Source: Paenibacillus sp. 32352 (GTDB lineage Bacteria; Bacillota; Bacilli; Paenibacillales; NBRC-103111). Taken from it: a stretch of 64,000 nucleotides of DNA. The position numbers and the translations under genes were made by a program. Each line of letters opens with the position of its first letter. Position 1 is the first letter of the stretch. Of this stretch, positions 23,225 through 32,014 are shown one piece after another. The stretch spans positions 558,001 to 622,000 of the forward strand of contig NZ_MZNT01000002.1 in NCBI RefSeq assembly GCF_002042965.1. The letters are read 5' to 3'. The notes below the pieces were generated by a model. It saw only the letters and a list, made by a program, of their open reading frames with translations. It did no database searches and had not been told where the DNA came from.

Positions 23225-24499
23225 TTGAGTCAGGTATTGGAAGCTTTAATCAGGCAGGTCGAGGAGAGGCAGAAAGAGCTGGTGCAGCTAGCCTCACAGC
23301 TGATACGATATAAGACCCCGGCGCCTCCGGCCAGAAATACAGAGGAGGCCCAGCAGTTTATCGCACAATTCCTGGAGCTTCACGGGTTTACGGTTGATCA
23401 ATGGGAAGTGTATCCGGGAGACCCGAACGTCGTCGGTATCAAACAAGGACAAGCCTCCGATCAATTCAAGAGCTTGATCCTTAACGGCCACGTGGATGTG
23501 GCAGAAGTAAGTGCGGACGAGTCATGGGAAACCTCTCCGTTCGAGCCGATTGTCAAAGACGGCGTCCTCATTGGCCGTGGGGCCTCGGACATGAAAGGCG
23601 GGCTGGCGGGGGCGCTCTTTGCCATCCAGCTGCTGGACGAAACGGGCATTAAACTGCCCGGAGACTTGATGTTCCAATCGGTAATAGGTGAAGAAGTCGG
23701 AGAAGCAGGTACCCTCCAATGCTGCAAGCGCGGATATCAAGCCGATTTTGCAGTTGTTGTCGATACGAGCGATCTTCATATTCAAGGGCAAGGCGGAGTT
23801 ATTACCGGTTGGATCACCGTGAAAAGCAAGAAGACGTTTCATGATGCGACCCGGAAAAATATGATTCATGCCGGAGGCGGAATCCTAGGGGCCAGCGCGA
23901 TCGAGAAGATGATGAAGCTCTTGCAAGGGCTTCAGGAGCTTGAGAGACATTGGGCGGTTATGAAGAGCTATCCGGGGTTTGCGCCAGGGACTAATACGAT
24001 CAATCCGGCCGTTATCGAAGGAGGCAGGCATGCGGCGTTTATTGCCGACGAATGCAGACTGTGGATCACCGTTCATTTTTATCCGAATGAAACCTATGAG
24101 AGTGTATGCCGGGACATTGAAGAGCATCTGAACCGGGTAGCGCAAGCGGATCCGTGGCTTAGGGAGAATCCGCCGCAATACGAATGGGGAGGCTCTTCCA
24201 TGATAGAGGATCGGGGAGAAATCTTCCCTTCTTTGGAAGTGGATCCGAATCATCCTGCAGTCCAGCTGCTTGGTTCAGCCCATGAAACCATATTAGGCCA
24301 GTCGGCTGTGGTGGATGTCTCTCCTTCGGTAACGGATGGGGGATGGTTTGGGGATGCAGGGATTCCGGCCGCAATTTATGGCCCGGGAGATTTAAAAAAC
24401 GCTCATGCGGTCAATGAACAAGTATCTATAGAGCAGCTGGTTCAATTTACGAAGGTTATGCTGAAGTTCATATACGAATGGGGACACACGGCGAAATAA
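23225..24499 (+). CDS. ylmB: Formylaminopyrimidine deformylase-like M20 peptidase (YlmB-type)
   Basis: A 424-residue M20/ArgE-family metallohydrolase. Zinc ligands and catalytic residues are visible in LILNGHVDVAE, GRGASDMKGG, GEEVGEAGT and HAVNEQ. It resembles acetylornithine deacetylases. Position after a TPP riboswitch and before tenA indicates B. subtilis YlmB, which deformylates N-formyl-4-amino-5-aminomethyl-2-methylpyrimidine during salvage of degraded thiamin. TTG 23225 is the start, seven bases after AGGAGG. Without this context it would be called an acetylornithine deacetylase-like protein. Confidence 0.85.
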   Translation: MSQVLEALIRQVEERQKELVQLASQLIRYKTPAPPARNTEEAQQFIAQFLELHGFTVDQWEVYPGDPNVVGIKQGQASDQFKSLILNGHVDVAEVSADESWETSPFEPIVKDGVLIGRGASDMKGGLAGALFAIQLLDETGIKLPGDLMFQSVIGEEVGEAGTLQCCKRGYQADFAVVVDTSDLHIQGQGGVITGWITVKSKKTFHDATRKNMIHAGGGILGASAIEKMMKLLQGLQELERHWAVMKSYPGFAPGTNTINPAVIEGGRHAAFIADECRLWITVHFYPNETYESVCRDIEEHLNRVAQADPWLRENPPQYEWGGSSMIEDRGEIFPSLEVDPNHPAVQLLGSAHETILGQSAVVDVSPSVTDGGWFGDAGIPAAIYGPGDLKNAHAVNEQVSIEQLVQFTKVMLKFIYEWGHTAK

Positions 24500-24533
24500 A
24501 GTGACGCTGGAACCCGTTGGAGGAGGAATAGAG

Positions 24534-25202
24534 ATGAAGTTTTCCGAGTATTTGTTAGAAAAACTGCAGCCGGTCTGGCGCAGCAATCATGACCACCCGT
24601 TTGTTCAAAAGATGGGCAAGGGAACGCTGGAGCTGGAAAAATTCCGGTTTTATATGATTCAGGATTACATTTATTTGATCGATTATGCGAAGCTGTTTGC
24701 GCTAGGTGCTGTAAAAGCGACGGATTTGACGACGATGGGCACGTTCGCCGCACTATTGCATTCTACCATGAATGAGGAGATGGCGCTGCACCGGGCTTAT
24801 GCCGCCAAATTCGGAATTTCCGAGGAGGAACTGGAGCAAGCGCAGCCGTCACCTATCACACTGGCTTATACTCACTATATGCTGCATGCCGCTCAGAACG
24901 GATCCTTGGCAGAGCTGGTCTCCGCTCTCCTGCCTTGTATGTGGAGCTACTGGGAGATCGGCAAGGAGCTTGCCCGAATCCCAGGTTCCACCGAACACGA
25001 ATGGTATGGAGAATGGATTCGAATGTACAGCTCGGAGGAATTCGGCACTCTGGCTATGTGGTGTATCGACCTGCTCGACCAGCTGGCTGAAGGCAAGCCT
25101 CAGAGAGAGCTGAATCGGCTGGAGGAGATCTTTGCGACGACTACACGATTTGAATATTTATTCTGGGATATGGCTTACCGTAAGGAAATGTGGCCGTCCT
25201 GA
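24534..25202 (+). CDS. tenA: Aminopyrimidine aminohydrolase (thiaminase II) TenA
   Basis: A 222-residue TenA protein. It hydrolyses 4-amino-5-aminomethyl-2-methylpyrimidine, the product of YlmB, to HMP for thiamin synthesis. The catalytic Cys is at position 135 (ALLPCMWSYWEIG), exactly as in B. subtilis TenA; EEMALHRAYAAKFG is typical. GGAGGAGG lies upstream of ATG 24534, 34 bases after the ylmB stop codon, so the two are an operon under the riboswitch. A terminator follows. Confidence 0.93.
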   Translation: MKFSEYLLEKLQPVWRSNHDHPFVQKMGKGTLELEKFRFYMIQDYIYLIDYAKLFALGAVKATDLTTMGTFAALLHSTMNEEMALHRAYAAKFGISEEELEQAQPSPITLAYTHYMLHAAQNGSLAELVSALLPCMWSYWEIGKELARIPGSTEHEWYGEWIRMYSSEEFGTLAMWCIDLLDQLAEGKPQRELNRLEEIFATTTRFEYLFWDMAYRKEMWPS

Positions 25203-25206
25203 GTTG

Positions 25207-25236
25207 AGCCGGGCAGAATGACCCGGCTTTCTTTAT
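25207..25236 (+). terminator. terminator after tenA
   Basis: AGCCGGG (25207-25213) pairs with CCCGGCT (25222-25228), followed by TTCTTTAT. It separates tenA from the convergent AraC gene. Confidence 0.75.
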
Positions 25237-25244
25237 ATTCGCTT

Positions 25245-26075
25245 TTATCTTCTGCCGGCTCCATTACGGTAGGCTCTGGGAGAGATTCCCGTATGCTTCT
25301 TGAAGGATTTGGAGAAGTGGTACACATCACTGAAGCCGGTTACAGCAGCAATATTCGCCAGTGAATCGTCGGTGTTGATCAATAAATCCTTGGCCTTATC
25401 GAGTCTTCGTTTGTAAATATACTGCATGGGGGTAATGCCCAAATGCGTCTTCATAAATTGGTACAAATAATTCGTATTAAAATGCATTATGTCCGCCAGC
25501 TGCTCAATCTTAATGTCCTTATCCATATGCTGGTCGATATACTCTGTTACTTTTTGCAGCTTCAGAACGGAAGCGGGAGCTACGGACTTGATACCGGTAC
25601 TGACGCAATGATCGATAAAGCAGCTAATGATATCGTAAATAGCGGATTTGACTCGCAGCGACATAGAGGAAGCCTGCCAGGACAGCGTCTGCTCCATTCT
25701 ATGAAAAGCCTGTACAATACCTGTACATTCCTCTGTATTCATAACGTAAGGAAGCCCATAATATTGAAACAGCGGGGAGAACATAACATTGGATGTAAAA
25801 TGACACCAGTACTTGGTATAGGTGTTGGAGCTGACGGTTGAGAAGGAATGCAGTGTTCCGGCCGGTATGAATACGAATTGACCCGGCGCAGGATAAACAT
25901 CCTGATCGTGAATGCGGATCCAGCCTTCTCCGTCGCATATGAAGTACATTTTATTGTACTCGGGCTTTAGATTCTGATAGCCCCAATCAGGCCGGCAGCG
26001 GGTAAACCCTCCGTTTAATAAATGGATTTGCAAGTCAGCTACATAGTTGTAGATCAGGTCTTTTCTGTTCTCCAT
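25245..26075 (-). CDS. AraC family transcriptional regulator
   Basis: A 276-residue regulator with an N-terminal cupin-like ligand domain (VYPAPGQFVFIPAGTLHSF) and two C-terminal helix-turn-helix motifs (IKIEQLADIMHFNTNYLYQFMKTHLG and SLANIAAVTGFSDVYHFSKSFKKHTGISPRAYR, near residues 185-270). ATG 26075 is preferred; the in-frame GTG at 26087 sits on the purine-rich site. Single gene, convergent with tenA; its target is not evident nearby. Confidence 0.85.
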   Translation of the reverse strand: MENRKDLIYNYVADLQIHLLNGGFTRCRPDWGYQNLKPEYNKMYFICDGEGWIRIHDQDVYPAPGQFVFIPAGTLHSFSTVSSNTYTKYWCHFTSNVMFSPLFQYYGLPYVMNTEECTGIVQAFHRMEQTLSWQASSMSLRVKSAIYDIISCFIDHCVSTGIKSVAPASVLKLQKVTEYIDQHMDKDIKIEQLADIMHFNTNYLYQFMKTHLGITPMQYIYKRRLDKAKDLLINTDDSLANIAAVTGFSDVYHFSKSFKKHTGISPRAYRNGAGRR

Positions 26076-26276
26076 CCAGGCATTCACCCTCTCTTGTCAA
26101 AAGCAGGAACCGATTCTATTTTAATATAAAACCGGCGGGAATTGAATGCTACCGAAATGAGAAATGACACCCATTGATGGAGACATGGCCAAAGTGATGC
26201 TGGAGCATCCGGCCTAATAGTAAAGCGATTTAAAGATGTACCCATGTCAAAAGGGTTACTTGGCCATAAAGTGAAA

Positions 26277-26302
26277 CAGGAGGCTTGGGCAGCCTCCTGC
26301 TT
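26277..26302 (-). terminator. terminator of MrpR-like remnant
   Basis: CAGGAGGCT pairs with AGCCTCCTG (26277-26285/26291-26299). In the minus direction it is followed by a TTTCACTTT stretch. Confidence 0.6.
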
Positions 26303-26304
26303 AC

Positions 26305-26796
26305 TTACGCATATGCTTTTTCCATGTACTCCAGCTTTAAAGCCGTTAAATGGGTAAGCTCCGGTGTGGAGAAAAACTCTGCCAGTCTGCGCAGCCTCAT
26401 ATAAATCGTGCGGAGCACGACGGAATCCATATCCGTAATCATGCTTTGGTTAGCGATATAATCCTGAAGGCTGACTTTGATAAGAAAGTCGCTTTCCCGC
26501 AAATTAACAGATAATTGCTTACTCGGGTTATAACCGTTATAAAGGATATATTTGGTCTGCTGCAGCGCATTTTGATACAGCTCAACACATCTTTTGGTAA
26601 CAGGGACTTGTCTCTTCAATCCATATGAATCCTTAACGACCAGAAGTCGGTTAGCCGCATCCAAAGAATCCTTTTTTAAGTACACGATCTCGTGGGTGCC
26701 TATCCCTTCCATAAGCAAACGAATGATAATCGCATCTTGCGGATTGATGCATTGAGACTCAATAAAATTAATTTTTTCAAAAATAATAATAGCAAA
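26305..26796 (-). pseudogene. Truncated MrpR-like (tyrosine-recombinase fold) gene
   Basis: An open frame of about 163 codons running from a TGA at 26797-26799 to a stop at 26305. It resembles the C-terminal half of phage lytic-cycle repressor MrpR/YopR proteins, which have a tyrosine-recombinase-like fold (INPQDAIIIRLLMEGIGTHE, KDSYGLKRQVPV, YIANQSMITD, VVLRTIYMRLRRLAEFF). No ATG with a ribosome site begins it: the first start-like codons are TTG 26718 or ATG 26712, both deep inside the domain, and the conserved segment upstream (FIESQCINPQDA) has no start. The N-terminal helical domain is missing. It is probably a decayed fragment of a prophage or mobile element regulator, although its own terminator is intact. 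Confidence 0.55.
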
Positions 26797-26799
26797 TCA

Positions 26800-27495
26800 T
26801 CCCTTCAGTTTGTGTTAATGGGGTTTACTTGGAATATTTTACAATAACCGTTCCATTATTCATACGATGTAAAACAGGAAGTTTTGTCGTATGTTGACTT
26901 TCTTCTAAAATACTTTATGACAAGAGTTTTGGTAATATTACTGAAATTTTGGGTTTTTACAATAAGTGCTTAACGATGGTTGCCCGAAATGAGGGAACTA
27001 GCCTTCCAAAAGGCGGGATATTGAGGTGGAATGTAGAAAAATTTTAAGGGACGAGACTCGTTATTTTGACAATTAGCATGCTGGTGATGAGCCGGCGAAG
27101 GAAGGGGGGGAGCTCAGATCGTTCTTACCATATGTGGATAAGACATCGGGCTATAGGAGAGCAAAGTAACTCTTAAATAACCTGTGGTTAAATAAAGTGA
27201 CGTTTCGACTGATTTTTAGTACAGCTAATAGACAATTTACGGTCACACAAATATTTAAACAATGATTTCGACAACCAGGGCACTGTATTTCATCATTTGT
27301 CGATTTGGATTTAACAAGAATGCTGCATTGTCGTTGACCATACAGTGATCCTTAACTCATAGTCAGTTTAGGTGTGAAATTAGGGAAGGTTTATAGTAAA
27401 ATAATGGTATATGCTAGTCAAAGCAATCATAGGCTTCAAACGGTGCCTGAAGGCAAGATATTACCCAACCAAGTGATAAGAAAGAAGGGACATGG
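26800..27495. other. AT-rich non-coding gap
   Basis: About 700 bases with no convincing ORF, ribosome site or terminator. A weak TTGACC-17-TCATAG promoter-like pair lies at 27334-27362. This may be the decayed flank of the MrpR fragment plus the pepF promoter region. Confidence 0.4.
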
Positions 27496-29187
27496 ATGAA
27501 ATTTCAAGATTACCTGTATGAGCGTCCGAATATGGAGCAGTTTGCCCGTGATTTTGCCGTATTACTAGAGAAGTTCTCAGCTGCCGGGACTTTTGAAGAG
27601 CAAGACGCGGCTATGAGCGCCATCAATGCTGCGAGAAGAGATGTTTCATCCATGCTTACGATCGCCCGCATCCGGCATTCGATCAATACGACAGATCCGT
27701 TCTATAAAGGGGAGCAGGATTACATAGACGAACAGTCCCCTGTATATCAAGGCTTAATTACAGATTATTACAAAGCGTTGGCTGAATCCAAATTCCGTCC
27801 GCAGCTCGAAGCCAAGTGGGGGCGGCAGCTGTTCGCGACAGCCGAGCTGTCACAGAAGACATTCCATCCGACCATCGTAGAGGATTTGAAGGAAGAAAAT
27901 AAAAAATCAAGCGAATACGTGAAGCTGGTGGCATCTGCCAAGATTGAATTTGACGGACAGGAGCGGACGCTTTCCCAGCTGTCGCCTTTCATGCAATCGA
28001 CCGATAGGGATATTCGCAAAAGAGCGACCGATGCAAGGTACTCTTTCTTTGAAGCCAATGAAGCAGCAGTGGACGAAATCTATGATCATCTGGTGCGTCT
28101 CCGTACGCAAATTGCACGAAAACTCGGCTACCGCAATTTTATCGAGCTTGGCTATGCCCGCATGAATCGGACCGATTATGGACCGGAGCAGGTCACCAAG
28201 TTCCGCGAGCAGGTGCTGGAGCATATCGTGCCTGCGGCATCGGAGTTGAGCGAACGTAAACGTATCCGGCTCGGTCTGGATAAGCTGCGTTATTACGACG
28301 GTTTGTCGTTCCTGACCGGAAATCCTAAGCCTAAGGGAGATCCGAATTGGATCGTGGAGCAGGCTAGGGTGATGTACTCCGAGATGTCCCCGGAGACGGA
28401 TGAATTTTTCCGTTTCATGCTGGACAACGGTCTCATGGATTTGGAGAGCAAGCCGGGCAAGCGGGTAGGCGGTTATTGCACATATATCGGATCGCATAAA
28501 GCTCCGTTTATTTTTTCCAACTTTAACGGGACCTCGCACGATGTCGACGTGCTGACGCATGAAGCGGGGCATGCATTCCAATCGTATATGAGCCGCGATC
28601 TGGCTGTGCCGGAATATCTGCACCCGACACTGGATGCATGTGAGATCCATTCGATGAGCATGGAATTCCTTGCGTGGCCCTGGATGGAATCTTTCTTTAA
28701 GGAAGATACCGATAAATACAAGTTCTCCCACCTGGGAAGTGCGATAACGTTCATTCCTTACGGAGTTGCTGTCGATGAATTCCAGCACATCATATATGAA
28801 AATCCGGATATGACACCGGCGGAGCGGAAAAAAGCTTGGAGGGACGTAGAGCGTAAATATGTGCCAAGCCGCGTGTACGATGATATGCCGTTTTTGGAGC
28901 GTGGAGGCTTCTGGCACCAGCAGCAGCATATTTTCAAAAGTCCGTTCTACTATATTGATTATACGCTGGCACAGATTTGCTCCTTGCAATATTGGAAGCT
29001 TGCCAACGATGACCGTGAAGCGGCCTGGGCTAGTTACTTGAAGCTATGCCGTGCCGGCGGCAGCGGATCGTTCACCGAATTAGTGAAGCTTGCCGGACTT
29101 CGTTCCCCGTTCGAAGAGAGCTGCATTGCTCCTATTATTGGCGATATTCGGGCATGGCTTAATGCCGTCGATGATACGAAGCTTTGA
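27496..29187 (+). CDS. pepF: M3 family oligoendopeptidase (PepF-like)
   Basis: A 563-residue zinc metallopeptidase of family M3. The active site HEAGH has zinc ligands H355 and H359 and catalytic E356; the third ligand is likely E383 in CEIHSMS. It degrades short peptides in the cytosol. GAAGGG lies upstream of ATG 27496. It is followed by a terminator at 29222. Confidence 0.9.
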   Translation: MKFQDYLYERPNMEQFARDFAVLLEKFSAAGTFEEQDAAMSAINAARRDVSSMLTIARIRHSINTTDPFYKGEQDYIDEQSPVYQGLITDYYKALAESKFRPQLEAKWGRQLFATAELSQKTFHPTIVEDLKEENKKSSEYVKLVASAKIEFDGQERTLSQLSPFMQSTDRDIRKRATDARYSFFEANEAAVDEIYDHLVRLRTQIARKLGYRNFIELGYARMNRTDYGPEQVTKFREQVLEHIVPAASELSERKRIRLGLDKLRYYDGLSFLTGNPKPKGDPNWIVEQARVMYSEMSPETDEFFRFMLDNGLMDLESKPGKRVGGYCTYIGSHKAPFIFSNFNGTSHDVDVLTHEAGHAFQSYMSRDLAVPEYLHPTLDACEIHSMSMEFLAWPWMESFFKEDTDKYKFSHLGSAITFIPYGVAVDEFQHIIYENPDMTPAERKKAWRDVERKYVPSRVYDDMPFLERGGFWHQQQHIFKSPFYYIDYTLAQICSLQYWKLANDDREAAWASYLKLCRAGGSGSFTELVKLAGLRSPFEESCIAPIIGDIRAWLNAVDDTKL

Positions 29188-29221
29188 TATGGTTAGGTAG
29201 TATGGCTTTGATGTATTTAGG

Positions 29222-29247
29222 AAAAGCAGCACAAGCTGCTTTTTCTT
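29222..29247 (+). terminator. terminator after pepF
   Basis: AAAAGCAGC (29222-29230) pairs with GCTGCTTTT (29235-29243), followed by TCTT. Confidence 0.8.
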
Positions 29248-29289
29248 ATGTACATAGATAATCAACAAGAAGCAGAGGAGAACGGGTGC

Positions 29290-30951
29290 GTGGGAATTAC
29301 GGTGAGAGAAGCAATGCAATGGGGAGGTCTGGCCCGGTGCAAAGTTGTTGCAGGGGAAGCCGGCCTGGACCGGATTATTGATTCGGTTACCATTATGGAG
29401 GTGCCCGACGTCATTCGCTGGCTGAACGGGAATGTGCTGCTGCTGACCAGCTTATATCCAATTAAGGAAGATGAAAAAGCCATACGCAGTTTAGTTCCGC
29501 AGCTGGTAGAAGCGGGAAATTCGGCGTTGGCTGTAAAAACTCAAGCATATGTGGACCAGATTCCCGAATGGATTATTCAGTCCGGGAATCGCTGGAGCTT
29601 TCCCATCATCGAGATTCCGAATGATATTGCTTATTTGGATATTATGACCCCATTGATGCCGCACCTTTTACACAAACCAGACCTTGCACAATCAAGAATG
29701 GAAGATTTTTTTCAATGGCTGAAGGAGCTTGCACTGGGTGGTAAGGGGATCTCGGATTTGACGAATGCGATGGAACAAATGACAGGAAATCCGGTAACGG
29801 TAGGTTCAGAGCTAGATTCCATAGTATGTAACAAGGGGATGGATATCGCCTCGCTTACACGCCGCGAACGCCATGAATTAATGGCTGCCAAGCGTCCTAT
29901 CCGCATGCAGCGGCTATTGAACAATAAGCCTACCCCCTGCATCGTCGCTCCATTGCTATGGAATGAGGAAGTATGGGGGGATATTACGTGCTGGCAGACG
30001 ACAAGAGAGTTTATAGAGCAGGATTATCAAATACTGGATCGGGCAATGACGCTAATAGCCTTGGAATTTCATAAGCTAATAACGAAGAGTGACCTGGAAC
30101 AATCGTTAAAAAACCATTTTCTAACCGATTTATTGTTAAGCAGGCGGCTGGATAAGGCAGAAGCGTTGGATAAAGGGAGCAGATTCGGCTGGGATTTGTC
30201 ACGAAGTTTTCAAGTCGTCTGTATTCGCACAGAATCATCTCAGCACACACCGAATAAGTATGCGCTGGAGCGCTCCGAGAGCCGGAGAAGGCTCATGTAC
30301 AAGCTGAATTCCTTTTTCCGGCTGACCGGGCCAACCGTTATTGTGACTGAAGTGAAGGAGTTCATCGTGATCCTGCTTCCCAGGGAGATGGAGGAGGATG
30401 GGCTTACGCTTCCTTATCCGAAGGACCCTTTAAAGGATAGCTTGATTCGTCAAATGGAAGCTATAAGAGAACAACTGGCTCCCGTAGTGGAGGAAACGGA
30501 CAGGATTCATGCAGGCATCGGCCGCTTTTATGGCGGGCTAGACGGAATCCATAAGGGATATGAGGAGGCAGTGAAAGCAATAAGTCTCGGAACAACCCTT
30601 TCCAATAGAAAGGCAGTCCATTTTGAAGATCTGGGGATCTATCGTTTGCTGCATTCCGTGAGCAATCAAGAAGAGCTGAAGAGCCTTCATTCGGAAACGG
30701 TCGGGAGGCTCGATGCCTATGATTCGGTTCATGAATCGGAGCTGACGGCAACCTTGAAGCAATATTTTGAATGCAACGGCTCCATATCGGTGACAGCTAA
30801 AAAGCTGTATGTTCATGTAAACACGATAAAATACCGTCTCCAAAAAATTGAACAACTCACTGGATGCAGCGTACATGACTCCGGTCAGCAATTGCTTCTT
30901 CATATGGGGTTGAAAATGGATGACATTCTAAAGCGCGAATCGAACGATTAG
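29290..30951 (+). CDS. PucR family transcriptional regulator
   Basis: A 553-residue regulator with an N-terminal PucR/purine-catabolism domain (ITVREAMQW, LDRIIDSVTIMEVPDVIRWL), a GGDEF-like central region and a C-terminal PucR-type helix-turn-helix (LTATLKQYFECNGSISVTAKKLYVHVNTIKYRLQKIE). GTG 29290 is preferred because AGAGGAG lies nine bases upstream; the longer frame from ATG 29248 begins inside the pepF terminator. PucR proteins control purine or amino-acid catabolism. A terminator follows. The only nucleotide gene nearby is pyrE, so a link is speculative. Confidence 0.82.
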   Translation: MGITVREAMQWGGLARCKVVAGEAGLDRIIDSVTIMEVPDVIRWLNGNVLLLTSLYPIKEDEKAIRSLVPQLVEAGNSALAVKTQAYVDQIPEWIIQSGNRWSFPIIEIPNDIAYLDIMTPLMPHLLHKPDLAQSRMEDFFQWLKELALGGKGISDLTNAMEQMTGNPVTVGSELDSIVCNKGMDIASLTRRERHELMAAKRPIRMQRLLNNKPTPCIVAPLLWNEEVWGDITCWQTTREFIEQDYQILDRAMTLIALEFHKLITKSDLEQSLKNHFLTDLLLSRRLDKAEALDKGSRFGWDLSRSFQVVCIRTESSQHTPNKYALERSESRRRLMYKLNSFFRLTGPTVIVTEVKEFIVILLPREMEEDGLTLPYPKDPLKDSLIRQMEAIREQLAPVVEETDRIHAGIGRFYGGLDGIHKGYEEAVKAISLGTTLSNRKAVHFEDLGIYRLLHSVSNQEELKSLHSETVGRLDAYDSVHESELTATLKQYFECNGSISVTAKKLYVHVNTIKYRLQKIEQLTGCSVHDSGQQLLLHMGLKMDDILKRESND

Positions 30952-30954
30952 CCA

Positions 30955-30979
30955 AACCGACGAAAGTCGGTTTTTTATT
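30955..30979 (+). terminator. terminator after pucR-like gene
   Basis: AACCGAC GAAA GTCGGTT followed by TTTTAT: a stable GNRA-loop hairpin. Confidence 0.85.
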
Positions 30980-31062
30980 TTGTCCATTCCGACATAGGCT
31001 TTCTCCTCACGGATGGGTATGATACGAGAGGGTTACTACTAAACGTGATTATTGGAGGTTCT

Positions 31063-31593
31063 ATGAACAAACAGAAACTGGAGAAAGCTATCTATGCTGC
31101 AGCTCATCTAACAGGCAGCTTCAAGCTTCGGTCAGGACAAGTGTCGAATCAATATTTTGATAAGTTTCAATTTGAATCGAATCCCAAGTTATTGTCTGCC
31201 ATCGCCAAGGAGCTCACGGCATTACTGCCGCAGGACACCGAAATCATTGCCGGCATTGAGCTGGGGGGAATCCCTATTGCAACGGCTTTGTCGCTGGCAA
31301 CAGGCCTGCCTGTGGTGTTCGTCCGGAAAGAAGCTAAAACCTATGGGACTTGCAAGCTGGCGGAAGGAGTAGACATCAGGGGGAAACGAGTATGCATCAT
31401 TGAGGATGTTGTGACGACAGGCGGACAAATTCGGCTTAGTGCCAAAGCGCTTGCAGGGTATGGGGCAAAATTAGATGCAGTTCTCTGCGTTATCGAACGA
31501 GGGCAGAGCGGCAGAACGAATCTGGAACAAGACGGGTTGACATTAGTATCGTTGTTTCAAATGGGCCAAGCTGAGGTTAGGACTCTACAATAA
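31063..31593 (+). CDS. pyrE: Orotate phosphoribosyltransferase (PyrE-like)
   Basis: A 176-residue type I phosphoribosyltransferase. It carries the PRPP loop VCIIEDVVTTGGQ (about residues 110-122) and the OPRTase-type N-terminus (TGSFKLRSGQVSNQYFDKFQ). It would convert orotate and PRPP to OMP. It lies outside any pyr operon here, so it may be a second copy or a related salvage enzyme. GGAGG sits four bases before ATG 31063. Its size is slightly short for PyrE (about 210). Confidence 0.75.
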   Translation: MNKQKLEKAIYAAAHLTGSFKLRSGQVSNQYFDKFQFESNPKLLSAIAKELTALLPQDTEIIAGIELGGIPIATALSLATGLPVVFVRKEAKTYGTCKLAEGVDIRGKRVCIIEDVVTTGGQIRLSAKALAGYGAKLDAVLCVIERGQSGRTNLEQDGLTLVSLFQMGQAEVRTLQ

Positions 31594-31680
31594 AAGTCAT
31601 ATAGTGACAACGGGATTCGAGCGTATTTTTACTAGATTGCTGATACGATGGGAGAAATAGATTCATAGGAGGGCTAATAG

Positions 31681-31941
31681 ATGCAGGAGATCTATGGAGT
31701 ATATGCCGTGGCCGCAGTTCTAATCGGCATTATGCTGATGCTATGTTTCGATGTCGTGATCAAAAATAGGGAGATTCTTAATACGTTCAAGAGCCATGAA
31801 ACGAAGGTTGTACCCGATACCAAGCATCAAGCCAGTATGCCGGTTTATCCGCTCTATATCGATTGTTCCTCCGACCTCATCCATAATCGGGAAGGGTACG
31901 AAACCGCTGATCACCCTATAGAGATTAAACAAGGTGCATAA
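31681..31941 (+). CDS. Small membrane-anchored hypothetical protein (86 aa)
   Basis: An 86-residue protein with one N-terminal hydrophobic helix (VYAVAAVLIGIMLMLCFDVVI) and a polar C-terminal tail. GGAGGG precedes ATG 31681, and a terminator follows at 31969. Family not recognised. Confidence 0.55.
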   Translation: MQEIYGVYAVAAVLIGIMLMLCFDVVIKNREILNTFKSHETKVVPDTKHQASMPVYPLYIDCSSDLIHNREGYETADHPIEIKQGA

Positions 31942-31968
31942 GGAAGCGCAATAATGGTACTTATAAAC

Positions 31969-32000
31969 AAAAGCCCGCGGCTTATGGCCCCGGGCTTTGT
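31969..32000. terminator. bidirectional terminator between convergent genes
   Basis: AAAGCCC pairs with GGGCTTT around CGCGGCTTATGGCCC, with T-rich ends. It lies between the 86-residue gene and the SLH gene. Confidence 0.7.
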
Positions 32001-32014
32001 CTTCATGCTGCTCG

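Noticed and set aside
26960-27060. Possible structured RNA in the gap before pepF
   Set aside because: Some paired segments can be drawn, but no known riboswitch consensus or terminator follows.
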